Shown: positions 60,231-64,000 of the stretch, piece by piece
Layout of the letters: each line of letters opens with the position of its first letter
Numbering within the stretch: position 1 is the first letter of the stretch
DNA from: Temnothorax longispinosus
Taxonomy: Eukaryota; Arthropoda; Insecta; Hymenoptera; Formicidae
NCBI RefSeq assembly: GCF_030848805.1
Contig: NC_092368.1
Location: 2,514,441-2,578,440, forward strand
Reading direction: 5' to 3'
DNA length: 64,000 nt
Made by a program: the position numbers and the translations under genes
Notes under the pieces: generated by a model
The model's input: the letters and a program-made list of their open reading frames with translations, nothing else
What the model was told of the DNA's origin: nothing
Databases searched by the model: none

Positions 60231-62690
60231 CAACGACGAGCTTATGCTCATGTGTAGTAGCAGCGTCGTGTCTGCGAATATTATTGCACACATCATCGAG
60301 CGCTCACGCACACACGCACACACACATCCGGTCAGTGGATATCATATAATAATCACATAACATCATTGCGTCGCGAGGATTTGCAAGATCGAGAATGATC
60401 GAGCGACATGTAAACGTGAGACCGTTACGAGTAGATTGGATAATCATAGCTTAGAATCGACAGCCTTTCATCCGACGAGATCCAAATAATGGAAAACGCG
60501 AGCCTGCTCCTTTTTTTCTGCATATATGTACTTTTCTCGTTATGCGTGGCACCTCATTGTTCGAGGCTAGCGTATATCGTACTTTAACAATAGCTCCCTT
60601 GAGACAACTGTTGACAGTTTAAGAGTCAAACGGTGCGCCATGAGATAAACGACCGTTCCCTCAGTCGGTTTTCGCTAACTGATTGTTTTTATCGGAGCGG
60701 AGGGGGGTAGAGAGGAGGAGAAGGGGTTACGCGTTGCGTTACGTACGACGTATATAGTTCAATGCCGAGGATGCGTCTCGTCTAGTCTTGTCTCGTCCCG
60801 TTTCGTCTCGCGAATGCAACGAGCGAGCGCTAACAGCGCTCGTAGGTGGGAGCTCGAGAAAAGGAAAAATGCGACGAGCGAACGCACGGAGGCTCAAGGA
60901 TAATCTACGGGCGCGCGAGCTCGGTTGAGCGCCGCTGCATTAATAATATACGATACCCGTAATGGCATCGGGCGTATACGAACGTATATATTGTATAATA
61001 ACTTCCAAGGCCTTATAAACGTTTATTATTTACCGCGTAACGTAATGGTGGCAAGCAGGCCTCCGCTTCCCTCCCTTCTTCCCCCTCGGCCCTCTCTCTC
61101 TCTCTCTTTCGTTCTCTCGCTTCATCTCGAGGCGTTATTAAAAATAATACTATAACACACTCGCGTTCCCGCCGCGTGTCCTCTCTCCTACTCCTCCCTC
61201 TTCCGCTCCTTTCTTTCCTTTCGAGAGAAGAGAAATTTTCAGCAGCCAGATTTTTCGGCGCGTAAACAGCCTGCATTTCGATTTTATCTTCTTTTTATCA
61301 AAAGTGCATGCGAGTACTTTCTCGCAATTTTGCATCGCGATTGTATTTTCGCATTGTAATACGCACGGTTTTTATTTAAAAAAGCCGCCCGCGTTATCAT
61401 TTATTTAACCTACTGTATTGTACTATATTGTAGCGTTTTTAAATGTATCATAAATTTATTTATTTATATATTACATGCGCAAGATATAGTATGTTTATAT
61501 ACTACGGGTAATAAATTGCTGGAACGTCGTGTTAATTTTTAATGCGCGCAAATAAGCGTGAAAAATCAGGTTGGTTCTGCCATTTTCTTCAACATAATCA
61601 GCGACGCGCGCCGCCGAAAACTACCGAGCCAAAAGCAAAATATTTCAAGAGACGACGGGCACGTTTCATCCGCTCCTAAGAGATGGAGGTATTCAGAAAG
61701 GTCTCATCGTTCATCGAGCAGAAATTTATTTCGAGCCTCGGACAAGTAGAACAAGTGTCTTGTTACCTCGCTTCCTCGGCTTCGAGAAAGGAAATCCGAA
61801 AAAGGAAATCGTTACGTTTACAGAGCCGCACCCATAAGTAACATGACATAGCTCAATATAAATATATATATATATTTCGCGTATATACATAAATAGCGAT
61901 AGAGAAACCTAACACCTGTATGGATAACTTGAAACTCTAATGCAAACCAGCTTGTGATGTCAGAGCGGATTTTATTCGTATAACGTAATTTTATCACATA
62001 TAATAGACGAAAGGAATGGCTAGTTCCGAGAATGCGCTTGCAAAATCCAAATACCCATTGGCGAGCTGTAGAGAGATCATAAGATCAGCAAGATGTAATC
62101 TAAATTTAAAGATAGTAATTCAGACTCGCACAGATATGGCGAAATTAATATAGAGGAATGTAATAGCTTAAGTTTAAATGAAGTAAAAAAGAAGAAAAGG
62201 AAAATTCTTTCTATGTTTTCTCCGCACTTCCGACTTAGCCTGCAAAGGGCGCGGCGTACGAACATTACGAATACACGCGTTTATAGGCTTCGCCTATATA
62301 CCGCGCGCCGTTGAATCATTAACGGCGAGTTAATCTCGGCCGCGTGTTTAGTACAGAAGAGGTCGCTTAATATTTCGCGAGTTTCGCGATCCACGGTATA
62401 TTAAACGTCGAGCAGCCCGAAATATCCGCAAAGAATCGCGGCGCACGGCTCATTTCGCCGCGCGCGCGGCCGGCAAATGCGAAAAACGAGGACACCGAGG
62501 AATAAGTTCGTTAATAACTTGCCGCGAACCGTGATTCAACGTTTCTGTCGCATCAGGAATTGATCTGAGCGCAGCTATGAGACTCCAGTTCAAATTCGCG
62601 AACGCGTGTATCTAAATTTCTGCGCGATCGGACGTCGTGTATGTTCATAACGCGTACCTCACTTCCTCCATTCGCGCTTCTATCTATTTT
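60231..62690. other. non-coding, mixed composition
   Basis: Small perfect stem-loop CGAGCGCT-AAC-AGCGCTCG at 60824-60842. CT tract at 61091. 61330-61540 is AT-rich. TA repeat near 61861-61876. 62280-62640 is CpG-rich with TAAT cores. No gene is recognised. Confidence 0.6.
61091..61118 (+). repeat. CT tract
   Basis: CT dinucleotides then CTTT/CGTT units. Confidence 0.9.
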
Positions 62691-62723
62691 ATATCGGATT
62701 CTCTGAAGTTATAAGTCAAGATT

Positions 62724-62781
62724 GATAATTAATACGCATAAGAAAACCGACCGAGCCACTTCTTATAAGATCATTGCAAAT
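62724..62781 (+). repeat. diverged direct repeat, copy A
   Basis: Matches 63047-63110 in order: ATAATTRAYACGCATAA, a short insertion, ACCGACCRAGC, TTATAAGA and CATTGCAAA. About three quarters of positions agree. The period is about 325 bases. Confidence 0.5.
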
Positions 62782-63046
62782 TTATCCTGTAATGTACATT
62801 CATTATAGTCATAGATCATGTTATCTCAATCTTCCGTTTTTTTTTCTTAAGGAAATATATTCAGTGTTCAAGATTTGTTCGATTCTTAATCGCATTAACT
62901 GTTTCCGTGTGATTCTACAGCCAACGCGCGCACATTTTAATTGCTGAATTTATTTTATCTCTCTTACGTCAAATTCTTTGAAATATAAGCTCGCTAAGCG
63001 GCAAACAATTTTTCCATCGCTAGTCATAGTGATTATATATCAGGAG

Positions 63047-63110
63047 TAATAATTGACACGCATAATTTAAGAACCGACCAAGCGAGTTTTATAAGAAACA
63101 TTGCAAAATT
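63047..63110 (+). repeat. diverged direct repeat, copy B
   Basis: Partner of 62724-62781, same orientation. AGTGTTCA occurs after both copies (near 62862 and 63163), which hints at a longer, more decayed duplication. Confidence 0.5.
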
Positions 63111-64000
63111 GCTTTATTATATAAGATGGGTCATTTAACTATATATAAACTCGATAATGTAAAGTGTTCAATACCTCCTATATATCTAGTGGATCTTTCC
63201 ATTATGCCGTAAATCAGTTTCGAAGTTTCCCTCGGTTTATTTTTTACTTAACTCCGTTAACGGTTGATACGGGATTGAAAGGTTAATCGCCGGCTAACCA
63301 GGATGCGAGTGCCTTCGTGAAAAAAATCCCGCTGGAAAACGCTGGGCAAGCACAGACGCGCATGCGAAATTTCTACGATGCTGAGTAAGCGAGGGAATTA
63401 TTTTCTTTTTTTTCCCTCCTTTCTCGCGAAGAGGGAGGCGACATTATTGCGTCGGTTAAGAGCGCGTTCACATGTATTTACTCCTCCCTCGCTGCACCTC
63501 GCGCCTCTCTCTCTCTCTCGCTCGCTCTCTCTCTTTATTTGCACGCACGAAACGCGTGTGTTATTTTCTCGGCGAACGGTCGCCGCGCCGCTCTTTATGA
63601 TCACGCACGCAAAAAATCATTACTAAATCTCCCCGTCGCCGCGTGCGTATTTTTCCGAGCGATTTATCCCCATGACAAAGGGTTATCAGGACACGGCGAG
63701 AATCGCGCCATTTGCTGGCTATTTTTCTCTCCGTGACGAATAAATTCTTAAGTGTATGTCGCGTGTTTCGATTCGTTCAAGACCTTAGAGAACATCCCAT
63801 ACCAATCCAATAACAGTTACAAGAGATACGAAAATAACCGGTCTACGTAATTTCTTTTCAGACATAAAAACGGAAAGATCTGCCGTCGATTAAGAGTGTC
63901 AGTTCTCGGACGTATTATTTTTTCTCTCTTACTTAGTCGCTAAAGCAAAGATATTCTTTCATTAGCGATTTTAAATCTGTCCTATTTAAAACAATTTTTC
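63111..64000. other. non-coding, mixed composition to window end
   Basis: AT-rich to 63290, then CpG-containing. CT tract at 63504-63535. The frames at 63378 and 63398 are Arg/Ser-rich shadows of that tract. No gene is recognised. Confidence 0.6.
63504..63535 (+). repeat. CT/CTCG tract
   Basis: CT units with CTCG interruptions. Confidence 0.9.

Overview
This window reads as nuclear DNA of an insect, most likely a hymenopteran and plausibly an ant. CG dinucleotides are abundant and not depleted. GC-rich, CpG-rich blocks alternate sharply with AT-rich blocks. There are about thirty GA/CT tracts, and short DNA-transposon remnants ending in a CAGGGTGTCC-like sequence are scattered through it. 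The taxon is an inference; no diagnostic gene was recognised. There is no bacterial-style gene layout.

I recognise no conserved protein-coding gene, rRNA, tRNA or known microRNA. The long open frames are almost all translations of GA/CT, GAC/CGT or GCGCC low-complexity DNA. The most economical reading is intergenic DNA and/or very long introns. The best support for a long intron is a zero-length-exon (recursive-type) splice site on the minus strand at 16423-16460.

Layout. 1-14 kb: GC-rich microsatellite blocks (1.1, 3.2, 5.7-6.7, 8.3-10.5 kb) alternating with AT-rich spacers, plus a G-quadruplex motif at 2.93 kb. 14.05-14.56 kb: a likely terminal-inverted-repeat (TIR) element. 16.4 kb: the recursive-type splice site. 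17.8-19.7 kb: C/G-runs and GCGCC pentamer repeats. 20-30 kb: mixed CpG-rich sequence with a candidate two-exon small gene at 29709-30092 (plus). 30-46 kb: mixed sequence, a homeodomain/POU-site-rich block near 40.9-41.4 kb and a diverged local duplication at 43.6-44.2 kb. 46.9-49.6 kb: a candidate minus-strand two-exon transcript whose supposed intron is AT-rich and holds a 121-bp foldback element. 50.9 kb: a second foldback. 55.8-56.1 kb: a 322-bp TIR element. 60.1 kb: a strong minus-strand splice donor after an open frame. 62.7-63.1 kb: a second local duplication.

The candidate gene models rest only on splice signals, phase and stop/poly(A) placement. They are hypotheses and none matches a family I know. 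The best-supported items are repeats, the two foldbacks, the 55.8-kb TIR element and the recursive-type splice site.
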